The notes: generated by a model from the sequence alone, not told the origin. DNA of 64,000 bases from Cloeon dipterum (GCF_949628265.1 NC_088789.1:29381883-29445882); one strand, 5' to 3'; shown: positions 20,664 to 31,981, counted from the stretch's first letter. Numbers and translations: made by a program.

Positions 20664-23110
20664 ACTGACTTTGGTTTCCAGCACGTCAAAAGAAATTATT
20701 CATTAAGTGAAGAAATGACCGTAGGCAGGATCAAGTCTGAAATCGCAGTAGAAGTGCGTTACAATTAAATTTATTACTAAAGGTGGCGCCATCTAGTGGT
20801 AGTTTTGAACTATAAGGGCTTAATACAACTGGTAAATTCATTTAATCAAATAACAGGTTTTGCAGAATTTTTGTGCAAAATATCTGTATGCCAAATATGC
20901 TAAAATATTAGAGATAATTGGCTAATCAGGCAGAAAATTCGCTGTCATCTAACTAAAAAATCCCGATTTATTTCACAATTTAAAGAATTTACCACAAAAT
21001 TCGCACACCATGAATTAAATTGAGTTGAAATCGATCGAACGCCCGACATTTTGTCGTTAAAGTCGCTGGAAAAGTGTAAAAACCAGCAAGTGGTGAGTCG
21101 GCGCACGTCCGGCTCCCTGTCCGTTGAGAGCAGGGAACATGAGGTGTAAACGCTCTTCACCTCGCGGCAGCCAACGCCGATCTGAATTTGTGCCAGTGGC
21201 TCTGCAACGTCCACTATTACGCACTACCCTTGAGCGAGTTAATGCACAATTCGCACACCATGAAATAGATTGCGAAGGAATTGATCGAACGCCAGACATT
21301 TTTCCCCAAAGTCGCTGGACAGGTGTGAAGCCATGCAGCAATGTGGGGAGTCGGCGCCCATCCGGCTCCCTGTCCGTCGAACGATTCAAGAATAAGGGGT
21401 CGCTGAAATTTTGCTATTTCTGGTATTGGGCAGCCAGCTTTAGATTCCAGAATTGCTTAAATACCTCCCATTGCTTTGATTATCCAGAGAATGCCTTAAA
21501 AATGCGAGCCTACGGTCTGCATTTATTTTTAATCAGAAATTTGATAAATTACGAAATTTAATCGGCAGAGATAAACTGTTGCTAAATCTCCCAAATAATG
21601 AACCCAATGAGCTAACAATATGCATCATGTTCTTATTTGTTAGCCTGTGTAAAGCTCTACTTTTATTATTTAAATTAAAAATTATTTTTGTGGAATTTTT
21701 CGAGTCTGCCGTGACCTTAAACCGCCTCTATTCCCCCTTAAATTAGGTTTAAAAAAGTACTTTCCGTGGTTTAAAAAATTTTAAATACCCTCAACTCAAC
21801 AAACCACAACTCAAGTGAGGATTTTAAAACAGTGCCAAATAAAAAAGCCAGCAATAAAATAAAAAAGGGTTTAAAATCATTCAAAATTATTTTACCTTGC
21901 AGTAATTCAATCCCCGTTTTTTTGTTTTGTTTTTTAGCAAACCGCTGGTACTCACTTGTGTTTTGTTTCGCTGCAAGGATTGGTTAGCGCCACAAATCAG
22001 GGGCTCTCCGCCGAGTTTAGGCCGAAATATTACCAATTTTTTCGGTGCCGAACAGCGCGCAACGTGCTCCTCCTGCACAAGTCAACACAAACATCTGTTT
22101 TGACTCGTCCGAGCAGGAGACTGACCGCGGCCGCCACGACGATACAAGCTTTTCCCCCACCGGCGAGAGGAGACGTGGGTTTTCAAGGGATGTTATTCTC
22201 CCTGTGAAAATATCATGGCCGGCGAAAAAGCCTCTGCGCATCTCCTCTCTCAGGTACCGAAAAGCAGCGGGGATGAAAAGCAGCGCCAAATTGAAACAAA
22301 ATTTGAAATTGAGAAATAGAAATTAAATTTAAACTTAGTTACATACGTACTTGTGGGTAAAATTATTTACTTCGGACTGCAGCAAATGCCAAAATACAAT
22401 ATTTTTCATTCAAAATTTAATAAAAATATAATTAATGGATTAATTTTTTTTTACTTTTTTTACGCGTAAATTAGATTATTTTTTAATAATCTGCCTTTAA
22501 TGAGCTTGCTAGAAGTTTATAATTATGCAATAATTTTGCTATTTGTAATTATAGTAATTATTCGGCAAAGAAAAATTAATTTCATGTTAATTAAAGCATA
22601 AATATTAATGAAGTAAATATAGTAAATTTGTGACAGAAACTCAATTGGTCTAAATAACGATGAAAGAAATAAATTAAAAAATTTTAATAATTACTTTTTC
22701 ACAGATACTTAATAATTTTACTGGTGTATGCAAGCTGTTACTTTTTCTACAAACAACTATTTTAATTAATAAAATTATTAAATAATTGGAGATTTAAGCA
22801 AAAATATTGGGGACAATAGAAAAAAAAAACACAATTAAATGGTTAATTTCCAATAATTAAATATCTTTTAAAATAAATTGAAATAACAAATATCAGCCGC
22901 AATGTCGATTGACCTATTTTCCACGGCACCGCAACGCCGCAACAAATGTTTCATTCATTCACCTGCTCCGTTTCATTTTCATTCTTTATTATTTATTATT
23001 AAGCGCGGATCAGAGCCCTCAGCTCTCTCCGCCGGCAGCTGCATGCCGTCCGCCCCTTGCACTCTCCTTTTACGCAGCAACCAATATCGCAAGGAGCGGC
23101 ACGTTTGAGC
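20664..23110 (+). repeat. Left arm of the foldback element
   Basis: About 2.45 kb. From the outside in: the terminal block with GGTGGCGCCATCT; a direct repeat of roughly 130 bp (about 21000-21130 and 21245-21385, containing CGCACACCATGAA and GGCTCCCTGTCCGT) flanking the ankyrin fragment; an AT-rich core; and a GC-richer inner end (22015-22300 and 22890-23110). No intact gene. Confidence 0.75.
21148..21240 (+). pseudogene. Captured ankyrin-gene fragment in the left arm
   Basis: Translates as NALHLAAANADLNLCQWLCN and onward to PLSE, an ankyrin repeat of the 3529/18327 family, about 31 codons. It is flanked by the direct repeats of the arm. No start, no stop and no splice signal make it a gene. 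Confidence 0.8.
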
Positions 23111-24954
23111 ACAAAAGCAGTGTGTTTAAACGATCTCTGTTTTCCGGAACAGATCAACAGGAATCTCGGAAATTAGGGCTGCGTTACCAACAGCTATCTA
23201 ATAAACGCGAGTAAAACAAATAGTTATGCATAATCCCAAAAATATTAAATCAAAAACAACAAATCGGCCCACCTGATCAGCGTTGAGCCGCCATAATTCT
23301 ACAAATAATAAAAGTTACGCGGCACCGAATGACAACTAGCAAGCAGTTTGAGAAATTTGGCACAAAACAAGCGGAAAACAAAAGTAAAAAAGCTGCAGCG
23401 GAATTGCTGGCGGGCCAGGCGGCCGCGATTGATTGTTGAAAGCTATTTGCTCGTGCCGGCACTTTGCTTTGCGTTCAACTCACGCACGCAGGAATCCGCG
23501 CCCGAGTGACTTAAACGGCTCGTGCTCAGTATCCGCTTGGAAAATTTCGAAGTCTTTTTAAAAACGCGGCTGTGATTTTGAGCGCCAGTCATTTTGTGTT
23601 AATTTATTTTTGGGACATTTTATTGTGTGTGGTTTTACTCAACGAATGCGAATTAAAAGCAGTGCTTGAATTCTCCCGCCCCACAATAAATTTATTTTGA
23701 CCACCGCAGTACCGATGCGTTGAGATTTACCCCACACCCCAAATCATGGCATCATCTCCATATATGTGCTTGGTATTATTTACATCTAAAAATCCTCGTT
23801 TATCGAACGCATCAATGTCTGAAATGGCGAATTAATGTAAGTATTTGTTTCTTTAGCTATTAATAGTTCAGTGTTTGGTGGAAATACCGTGTAAGATCTA
23901 TTTAGTTTCCCTTTGTAAGGGTAGATTAATGGGGTTGTTCTTTAAACACTGTCTGAACTCACTTTTTCCTGCTCTGACTTAGAAGTTGCAAAAAGAATTA
24001 AAAATTATCAGGGTGCAGAAATAAGGGTGTGCATGGCAGGGGAATGCTTCGGCTCTCTGTCAAAATGCTCAAATTGCTCATCGGGCTGGGAGGCGCACCG
24101 GCGCCGACTCGCTACTTGCTGGTTTGCACCTTTCCAGCATGCGTGATTTGGCTTCACGGGACGAATGTCTAGCGTTTCAATGCAGTCCTCGATGCGGAGG
24201 CAAGTTGCCCTTAAGTGGGCTGGGTCCCTGTGCGGCCTGGTGCGCCCATTCAATTCGTTCGCGGTGTTATTGGGACCCAAGTTTCAGCATTCGTGCTAGT
24301 GCAGTGCGCGCACTTCTCGGTCCTCGAAGGGGGATAAAAAAGGGAAAAAAATTGTTACCGGAACAGATCAACAGGAATCTCGTAAATTAGGGCTGCTTTA
24401 CTAGCAGCTTCTCTAATAAACGCGAGTAAAACAAAAAACTATGCATAATCCCAAAAATATTACATCAAAAGCAACAAAATCACCCAACAAATCTTTATTC
24501 ATTTTTCGTGAAAATTTGTTTGAGCAGGCAGGTAAAAGTCTAAAGTTTTGTTTGTGTTTTACAAACTGTTATTATTCTCAGTGTTTTCAAAAGCTACATC
24601 AGCTCCAAGAAGTGGCAAACGATCAGTTCATTCGCCTGCGCACTCGCGATCACCAGACATCGAGATATTTTTCTCTCTCTGAAGAGCCGCACATTACTCG
24701 CTTAAAATGTTCACAGTACGTTTCGTCCTTTTCGATTCCTCGCTCTTCATATTTTTGCTAGTGGTTGCTGTAATTATCCTCCTCGTTGTCTCAACCAGCT
24801 CCAAATATAAACTGACGAAGAAAGACATCTCCGAAGTTATGTGAACAGACACAAAAGGTAAAATATTATTTTGGCTTTTCCAAGGTTCAAATTTTGTACA
24901 TAATTTTTATATTTCCCAAAAACAAGAACCAAGCAGTAACACGCGAAGCAGTTT
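23111..24954 (+). other. Spacer of the foldback element
   Basis: Contains several pieces of known repeats. A direct repeat of about 110 bp occurs at 23148-23250 and 24358-24450 (GGAACAGATCAACAGGAATCTCG to AATAAACGCGAGTAAAAC). A block at about 23260-23700 recurs inverted at about 30890-31400. A diverged copy of the zinc-finger-array repeat (GGGAGGCGCACCGGCGCCGA) lies at about 24050-24310. The 45-aa membrane-protein gene sits at 24707. The spacer is therefore a composite assembled from other parts of the locus. Confidence 0.65.
24707..24844 (+). CDS. Small single-pass membrane protein, 45 aa (second copy)
   Basis: ATG 24707 to TGA 24842-24844, starting MFTVRFVLFDSSLFIFLLVV and ending KLTKKDISEVM. 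It aligns without gaps to the 45-aa product of 10879-11016, with substitutions that keep the hydrophobic segment (residues about 9-31) and the basic tail. About 170 bp of leader are also shared. It lies between the two arms of the foldback element and may have been moved there with the spacer. Function unknown. Confidence 0.6.
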   Translation: MFTVRFVLFDSSLFIFLLVVAVIILLVVSTSSKYKLTKKDISEVM

Positions 24955-27408
24955 AAACCTCAAACGCGCTTCTGCCGATATTGGTTGCTGCGTAAAAGGA
25001 GAGAGCAAGGGGCATGCAGCTGCCGGCGGAGAGAGCTCACAATGAGGGCTCTGAATGATCCGCGCTTAATAATAATGAATGAAAGGGAAACGGAGAAGGT
25101 GAATGAATGAAAGGGAAACGGAGAAGGTGAATGAATGAAACATTTTATGTTTTGCTGCGTTGCAGCGCCGTGGAATAAGTCAATCGACATTGCGGCTGAT
25201 ATTTGTTATTTAAATTTATGTTAAAAGATATTTAATGATTGGAAATGAGCCATTTAATTGTGTTTTTTGCTACTGTCCCAATATTTTTGCTTAAACCTCC
25301 AATTATTTAATACTTTTATTAATTATAATAGTTGTTTGTAGAAAAAGTAACAGCTTGCATACACCAGTAAAATTAAGTATCTCTGTGAAAAAGTAATTAA
25401 TAAAATTTTTTAATTTATTTCATCGTTATTTAGACCAATTGATTTTCTGTCACAAATTTATTATTTTCCCTTCATTAATATTATGCTTTAATTAAAATAA
25501 AATTATTTTTTCTTTGCCGAATAATTACTAATTAAAAATAGCAAAATTATTACAGTATTGTAAGCTTCTAGCAAGCTGATTAAAGGCAGATTATTAAAAA
25601 CTAAACCAATAATTTACGCGTTTAAAAAGCAATAAAATGAAATTAATCCATTAATTATATTTTTTATTCAATTTTGAATGAAAAATATTTTATTTTGGCA
25701 TTTGCTGCAGTACAAGTAAATAATTTGACCTAAAAGTAAGTATATAACTAAATTTAAATTTAATTTCTATTTCCATATTTCAAATTTTGTTTCAAGTTGG
25801 CGCTGCTTTTCGGTACCTGAGAGAGGAGATGCGCAGAGGCTGTCTTGCCGGCAATGATATTTTGAAAGGGAGAATAGCATCCCTTGAAAACACACGTCTC
25901 CCCTTGCCGGTTGGTGAAAAGCTTGTATCGTCGTGGCGGCCGCGGTCAGTCTCCTCATCTCCTGCTCGGACGAGTCAGCAAAACAGGAGTGTTTGTGTTG
26001 ACTGCTGCAGAAGGAGCACGTTGCGCGCTGTTCGGCACCGAAAAAATTGTAATATTTCGGCCTAACCTCGGCGGAGAGCACCTGATTTGTGGCGCTAACC
26101 TTCGACCAATGAGTAATCAATCTTTGCAGCAAAACAAAACAAAAGTGAGTACCAGTGGTTTGCTTAAAAACAGAAAAATCGGGAGTTGAATTACTGCAAG
26201 GAAAAATAATTTTGAATGAGTTTAAACCCTTTTTTATTTTATCGCTGGCTAATGACGCATGGCACTGTTTTTAAATCCTCACTTGAGTTGTGGTTTGTTG
26301 AGTTGAGGGTATTTAAAATTTTTTAAACCACGGGAAGTACTTTTTTAAACCTAATTTAAGGGGGAATAGAGGCGGCTTAATGTCGCGGCAGACTCGAAAA
26401 ATTCCACAAAAATAATTTTTAATTTAAATAATAAAAGTAGAGCTTTACACAGGCTAACAAATAAGAACATGATGCATATTGTTGGCTCATTAGGTTCATT
26501 ATTTGGAAAATTTAGCAACAGTTTATCTCCGCCGATTAAATTTCTTAATTATCAAATTTCTCATAAAAATAAAAAAGCAGCCCGTTGGCTCGCATTTTTA
26601 AGGCATTCTCTGGATAATCAAAGCAATGGGAGATATTTTAGCAATTCAGGAATATAATGCTGGCTTCCAAATACCAGAAATAGCAAAATTTCTGTGACCC
26701 CTAATTCTCCAATCATTTAACGGACAGGGAGCCGGATGGGCGCTGACTCCCCATATTGCTAGCTTCACACCTTTACAGCGACTTTGGGGAAAAATGTCTG
26801 GCGTTCGATCAATTTCTTCGCAATCTATTTCATGGTGTGCAAATTGTGCATTTCCTCGCTCAAGGATCGCGCGTAATAGTGGACATTGCAAAGCCACTGG
26901 CACATATTCAGATCGGCGTTGGCTGCCGCGAGGTGAAGAGCGTTTTCACCTCATGTTCCCGGCTCTTAACGGACAGGGAGCCGGACGTGCGCCGACTCTC
27001 CACTTGCTGGTTTTCACACTTTTCCAGCGACTTTAGGGACAAATGTCTAGCGTTTGATTAATTTCAACTCAATTTATCTCATGGTGTGCGAATTTTGTGG
27101 TAAATTCCCTAAATTAAGAAATAAATCGTGATTTTATAGTTACACGACAGTGAATTTTCTGTCTGATTAGCCAATTATCTCAAATATTTTAGCATATAAA
27201 TATTTTTCACATAAGTTCTGCATTTTTTAAATGAATTCACCAGTTGCATAAGCCCTTATAGTTCGAAGCCATCACCAGATGGCGCCACCGTTAGTATTAA
27301 ATTTAATTTTAAGGCACTTCCGCTGCGATTTCAGACTTAATCCTGCCTACTGTCAATTCTTCACTTAATAAATAATTTCTTTTGGCGTGCTGGAAACCAA
27401 AATCAGTC
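24955..27408 (-). repeat. Right arm of the foldback element
   Basis: Inverted copy of 20664-23110. It carries a private tandem duplication of a 28-bp unit (GAATGAAAGGGAAACGGAGA and flank) at about 25078-25135. Its segment at about 26570-26690 is also similar to repeat sequence downstream of the zinc-finger genes (for example about 34970-35060). Confidence 0.75.
26853..26950 (-). pseudogene. Captured ankyrin-gene fragment in the right arm
   Basis: Mirror copy of 21148-21240. It reads ENALHLAAANADLNMCQWLC through RSLSE without a stop and is closer to the parent genes than the left copy, since CNVHYYARSLSE matches CNVHFNARFLSE of the gene at 3529. Not a gene in itself. Confidence 0.8.
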
Positions 27409-27474
27409 CATTTTATATTTAGAAAAAATAGTTTTTCATGATTCTACGGCGATTGGCTTAAACGATTTTTGTTT

Positions 27475-27635
27475 TCAGCACGTCAAAAGAATGCATATTA
27501 ATAGAAAAATACACGGTGGCAGGATTGAGTCTGGAATCGCAGCGGAAGTGCCTTCAAATTAAATTTATTCCTAAAGAACACGGTGGCGCCATCTGTTGGC
27601 AGCTTCGAACACTAAGGGCTTACATGCAACCGGTC
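27475..27635 (+). repeat. Solo copy of the foldback terminus
   Basis: Resembles the left terminus at 20680-20840 in direct orientation (TTTCAGCACGTCAAAAGAA through GGTGGCGCCATCTGTTGGCA to AAGGGCTTA). It lies 70 bp outside the right arm and just upstream of bromodomain gene 2. Confidence 0.65.
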
Positions 27636-27758
27636 TATTCGACTAATGAAAATGCTGTTAAGTATAAGAGAGATTATTTATTGCCTTACTCGTATAATTG
27701 TTTCTTTAGTTAATATATACCGTAAAATATCTAACTGTTGAAATGAATTTTTGTTTAG

Positions 27759-29989
27759 ATGCCGGTGAAAACGCAGAATTGCACCTATCCATGCAGCTGC
27801 CCGACTTCCAGAGTTGAATATGGACAGGTCAACCTACCATATGAGCCTAGTAATAAGAGTAAGGATCCTCGCCGACCACGTGGACTGCAAATCATCGAGG
27901 AAGAACTCAAAAGTCGATGGGAGGAAGGGTACATCAAGCCGTTCAAATTGCCCGTGGATGAGGTCCGAGTGCCGGTATGGTGAAGCCTTTGCATTTACAA
28001 AAACCGTCTTTGACGAAGTTTCTGAGCACACCAATCGATTCTTGAGGGACGAATTAGGTAAAGTGAGTATTTTTCCCGCCAAAATTATATGAACGTATTT
28101 ATATGCGAAAACTGCGCATGCGTCAGAGCTGGCACACGCCAACTGCAACTGACGTGACGCTTCTCGGCCACACCTGCTCTGACGCATGCGCAGTTCTCGC
28201 ATATAAATACGGTCATTTAATTTTGGCGGGAAAAACGTTCGCACGTCGCCCTGGACTTTTTGGTCGGAAAAATATCCACTTTAGCTAATTCGACCCTCAA
28301 GAATCGATTAGTGTGCTCAGAAGCTTCGTCAACGACGGTCTTTAAGAAATAATTATTGTTATTATTGATACAATTCTAAGATTTTTTTATTTTGCAGAGA
28401 TATTATGCGAAAATCAAGCACCCGATGGACATGGGCACCGTACTAAAACGCCTGGAACACAATTATTACGATAGCTATGAGGAGTGCTTTAGAGACATAG
28501 ATCTGGTGGTTGAAAACTGCAAGCATTATTATCACCCGAACACAAACATCGTTTTTCTGGCGAAACAATTGGCTCGCGCGATCAACGATATTAATGAATT
28601 TGTGAAATGTAACGAAAAGATGTGTAAGGAATTAGTGCCAATGCAAAAAGTTCCGTTTGGCCCCAATAGAACTGGCTCGAAGGCAAGGTTGATGTCGACT
28701 TCGGAAGGAGCAAACAACTCACAATCAGCTAATACCTCAGCTACGAGGGCCACACGTTCTAATTCCTCGCCTGCATTATTTGGCACGGACGAGAGGAAGA
28801 CACTGGTAATTTCATTAATTCATTTTGGTGTAGAACATAAAAGTGTTTAAAGCCACCGACAGATGACAGTTTGGTCAATTTTAAACTATTAATTTGCTGT
28901 TTTTACACGTTAAAGACCATCTTTGATGAAGTTTCTGAGCACACCAATCGATTCCTGAGGGTCGAATTAGGTAAAGTGGATATTTTTTCAAACCAACATG
29001 TCCAGCGCGACATGCGAACTTTTTTCCCGCCAAAACAATATGAATGCGAGAATTGCGCATGCGTCATAGCTGGCTGGATCTGACAAAGAAGTCATTCTCT
29101 GAAAGTGCTCGAACCAGCCGTTACGCATGCGCAGTTCACGCATATACGTTCATAATATTGTTTTGGCGGGAAAAAAGTTCGCTCGTCGCGTTGCGCTTTT
29201 TGGTCGGAAAAAATATCCACATTACTTAATTCGACCCTGAAGAATCGATTGGTGTGCTCAGAATCTTCTTCAAAGACGGTCCTTAAAAGATTTCTGATTC
29301 GATCAAAGAGGATCTGTCTTGGTTGGCTGGCCAATTAAAACCTTATTTTCAATTTGTCATTGCAAAATTTAAAACTGTCAAAATTTCGTTGCAGAGAACA
29401 AATGACTATCGTGTGTTACTGGCTGGAAAACAAAAGACAGTCGATCAAAATGTCCCTTTAGCAGGAAGTAAGTAGCTTTTTTTGTTCATTGCTTTTCAAG
29501 GCAAAAATTACTGTACTAAATTTTGTAATTTTTTACGTTTGAAGTTCACAAAACGCCTCAATTGTATTTGCCAGCGATTCGGGCACAACTTGCACATAGC
29601 CTATCGACACCAGATTTAGTTTCGCCAAAGTTGACTCCTGCCAAAGTACCAAGCGTAGCTGCAATGAAGCAGGAAAAGTTGCGCCAGGAGCGTGATGAGT
29701 GGATCAAGTACATGAGACAAAGGGCAACAGAGTGGATTGAGAAACTGAGACTAGAAGAAGAGAAGGAGAGGGAGGAAATGATCGCGGAATTCGAGCGATT
29801 GGAGTACCTAAGGTATATAACTCGGGAAAATTGCTAATGCCAGTTTTCCATCAGTATAAAATTATTCCCAGATTGATGTATAATGCGGGATATCTGCCAA
29901 TCGTCGAGCCAAAGTTGGGATATGACAGAGTTATTATGGTCAATACCGGATACGATCCTTACACCTTGAGAAATTGCTTCGACGAATAA
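27759..29989 (+). CDS. Divergent bromodomain protein, 360 aa, five exons
   Basis: Exons 27759-27974, 28398-28805, 29395-29467, 29545-29812 and 29872-29989 join in frame with GT-AG borders. The ATG at 27759 directly follows an acceptor (TTTGTTTAG), so a leader exon upstream is likely. The bromodomain (about residues 40-150) matches gene 1: VEYGQVNLPYEP, YIKPFKLPV, RYYAKIKHPMDMGTVLKRLE, DLVVENCKHYYHPN. The position of the acetyl-lysine-anchoring Asn is Tyr here (HYYHPN against IFNDP), and the WPF tryptophan is Lys (IKPF). Acetyl-lysine binding may be altered or lost. A Ser/Thr-rich linker, then a highly charged helix (about 270-320, KLRQERDEWIKYMRQR) and a 38-residue tail ending TLRNCFDE follow. 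AATAAA overlaps the stop. Two MITE-like insertions occupy introns 1 and 2. Confidence 0.85.
27995..28345. mobile_element. Palindromic TTAA-type MITE in intron 1 of bromodomain gene 2
   Basis: About 350 bp that fold on themselves. The left end ACCGTCTTTGACGAAGTTTC is matched inverted by GAAGCTTCGTCAACGACGGT at the right end, continuing through the AATCGATTCTTGAGGG segment and the inner GCGCATGCGTCAGAGC / GCTCTGACGCATGCGC pair. TTAA follows at 28342-28345; the left flank is TTAC. No coding capacity. A second copy is in the next intron. Confidence 0.8.
28910..29286. mobile_element. Palindromic TTAA-type MITE in intron 2 of bromodomain gene 2
   Basis: About 375 bp, same family as 27995-28345, with the same long terminal inverted repeats (GACCATCTTTGATGAAG at the left, complement CTTCTTCAAAGACGGTCC at the right). 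TTAA is at both outer ends (28910-28913 and 29283-29286), as expected of a piggyBac-like target duplication. No transposase. Confidence 0.8.
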
Positions 29990-31060
29990 AAATGATCTCC
30001 ATGAAATTTGGGTTTTATACTTTTCCTCCAATTCATATCTTAGACTGAAAATGTAAAAATTAAATGTATTTTGTTTTCTAATTTCAAGAGCAGTAATAAT
30101 TGTTGAGTGAATTAATTTCTTTCACTAAATAAAATTTGTGAAATATAATTGAACAGAAGAAGTTCCCTCTCCAAATGTGCCGCTTCATCCTAAAAAATTG
30201 CAAGAATGTTGGGAGACGCAAAAAATATCCTGATTTAAGTTTGTGAAATGATGAAAGTTAAGTATTTCTAAATCGTCATTGTTCCCAAAATACAAATATC
30301 CCCGAGGAGAACTCTAGAGCGTACAAGATCATATAATTTCCGAATATTTTAAGGTTCAAAGTGCGCATTTTGATTATTAAACTGCCGGATTCTGTATATG
30401 TGATTATTCCGCTTGGATTTATTGTTCAATTCTGCTGCTGTTTTACTGAAATTTCTTTTTAATATATTTTTGGTCTTTCCCTTCAAGCAGAGAACAGTGC
30501 TAAATTTCTTGTGTTACCTCATATATTTAGTTCAAAGAGATAATTTTCATTCTGTCTGAATGTTTGGCATGCAGGTAGATGCGGATATCTCTCTTATTGT
30601 TAATTAATTTTTGTACATGAGATGAAGAGATGGAAGAAAAAACAGCAAGGAAACTGTGCCGCCGATTAATGCTTTGGGGCAGGTTGCATACCTCACCGTC
30701 GACTCTGCAAAATATGACTAGTGCGAATCGTGCTAATCGAACCAACCACAAATTTCCGCATACGTCTCGAAATGCATGAACTGAAGGGTTTGCAGACATT
30801 ACAGCTCCTGTAAGATCAGTATACCAAATTTACGGCATTTTTAATATGACCTTTTTACGATACCACTAAATTAGAAACGAAATTTTCTTCATAAATTGTA
30901 CAATTACGACGGGAGAATTCAAGCACTGCTTTTAAATCGTATTCGTTGAGTAAAACCACACACAATAAAATTTCCCCCAATAAATTAACACAAAATGACT
31001 GGCGCTCAAAAATCACAGCCGCGTTTTTAATAGAAAATAGTTCATAGAATTCTGTTCACT
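29990..31060 (+). other. 3' flank of bromodomain gene 2, ancestor-like form of the array tail
   Basis: No gene. From 29880 to about 30500 this region is similar to the tail of zinc-finger copies A, C, D and I. Shared landmarks: the exon end CTTGAGAAATTGCTT...ACGAATAAA, CGAGGAGAACTC at 30305 and the CTTCAAGCAGA stretch at 30484. So it is the source or sister of that repeat block. From 30890 it enters a block also found inverted at about 23560-23700. Confidence 0.65.
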
Positions 31061-31400
31061 GTAGAGAGTTAAAAGACTTTCAAATTTTCCAAGCGGATGC
31101 TGAGCACGAGCCGTTTGAGTCACTCGGGCGCGTATTCCTGCGTGCGTGAAGTCGAGCGCAAAGCAAAGTGCCGGCCCGAGCAAATAGCTTTCAACAATCA
31201 ATCGCGGCCGCTTGGCACGCCAGCAATTCCGCTGCAGCTTTTTGACTTTTGTCTTCCGCCTGTTTTGTGCCAAATTTTTCTAGCTGCGCGCCGGCTGTCA
31301 TTAGGCCGCAGATAAATCACCAAGTTTTGGCTCCGATGCCGCGCAACTTTTATAATTGTAGAATAATTGCTGCTCAAAGCTGATCAGGTGGGTCGAAATA
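31060..31400 (+). repeat. Dispersed repeat upstream of zinc-finger copy A
   Basis: GC-richer block (GAGCGCAAAGCAAAGTGCCGGC and GCAATTCCGCTGCAGC stretches) found inverted in the foldback spacer (about 23270-23530) and directly at about 55600-55800, with a short piece near 59570. Noncoding. Confidence 0.7.
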
Positions 31401-31981
31401 AAAGATAAATAGTGAGACGCGCTTTCTTTCTCCGAACTAATAAAACTTACGAGCTAATTCGCATCTAATAAGCACAACCGTTCAAACGGGCTTGAACTTA
31501 AATTGATATAAAAATGGCATCAGATAATTTTGAAAATAGACAAATTTTATGAATGTTTTATGCAAATTTTTTATTTATAAGTTTATTTGGTCTCATCAAG
31601 TTGATTTTTCAAACATACCGTTCGTCAAGAATCTGAACTATGCAAACCAAACCCGCATAATTATTTCCCTCATTAGCTAGCCTGCGGAGCTTGATTACTC
31701 ATTCCATCAACTTTTAAACATTCTCTTCATTTTTAATTCTACGCACTCTGGCTGCTATATAACAGAATGCAGTGTTTAAATAGTCGCAGACAAAGGAGCG
31801 AGGCGATACTTTCATTTGTTGCACCTTGGAACAAAGGCAAAAACAATCGAATTTTTAATACGCTACGCGGTGTGAATTATATGTTATAAAAGATATATAT
31901 ACACTAAAAAAGCTTTGAAAGTTCCTAAAAATTATAGAAAAGTAGATATATTTTGTAGCCGCGTGTTATCTTTAAAAGCAA

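Larger units (their letters stand above)
20664..27408. mobile_element. 6.7-kb foldback element with 2.45-kb inverted arms
   Basis: The sequence from 20664 to 23110 recurs inverted at 24955-27408, aligning end to end with about 85-90% identity by eye. Matching landmarks: TTTGGTTTCCAGCACG at 20670 and its complement at 27390; GGTGGCGCCATCT at 20790 and about 27280; the captured ankyrin piece; the CGTCCGAGCAGGAGAC stretch near 22110 and 25965; and the TACGCAGCAACCAATAT end at 23075 and 24975. The 1.84-kb spacer is not repeated. No transposase is visible, so this is either a non-autonomous foldback-type element or a large inverted duplication. A further inverted copy of the terminal 160 bp sits just outside at 27475-27635. 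Confidence 0.8.

Noticed and set aside
25078..25135. Two copies of a 28-bp unit, considered as a CRISPR-like or satellite array.
   Set aside because: Only two contiguous copies without spacers, in a eukaryotic repeat arm; a simple local duplication.
20664..27408. Possible autonomous transposon with transposase in the foldback element.
   Set aside because: No reading frame in the arms or spacer is long enough or carries a recognisable transposase, integrase or polymerase motif.
31080..31320. Possible tRNA or SINE head in the GC-rich repeat.
   Set aside because: No A- and B-box arrangement or cloverleaf could be recognised by eye.
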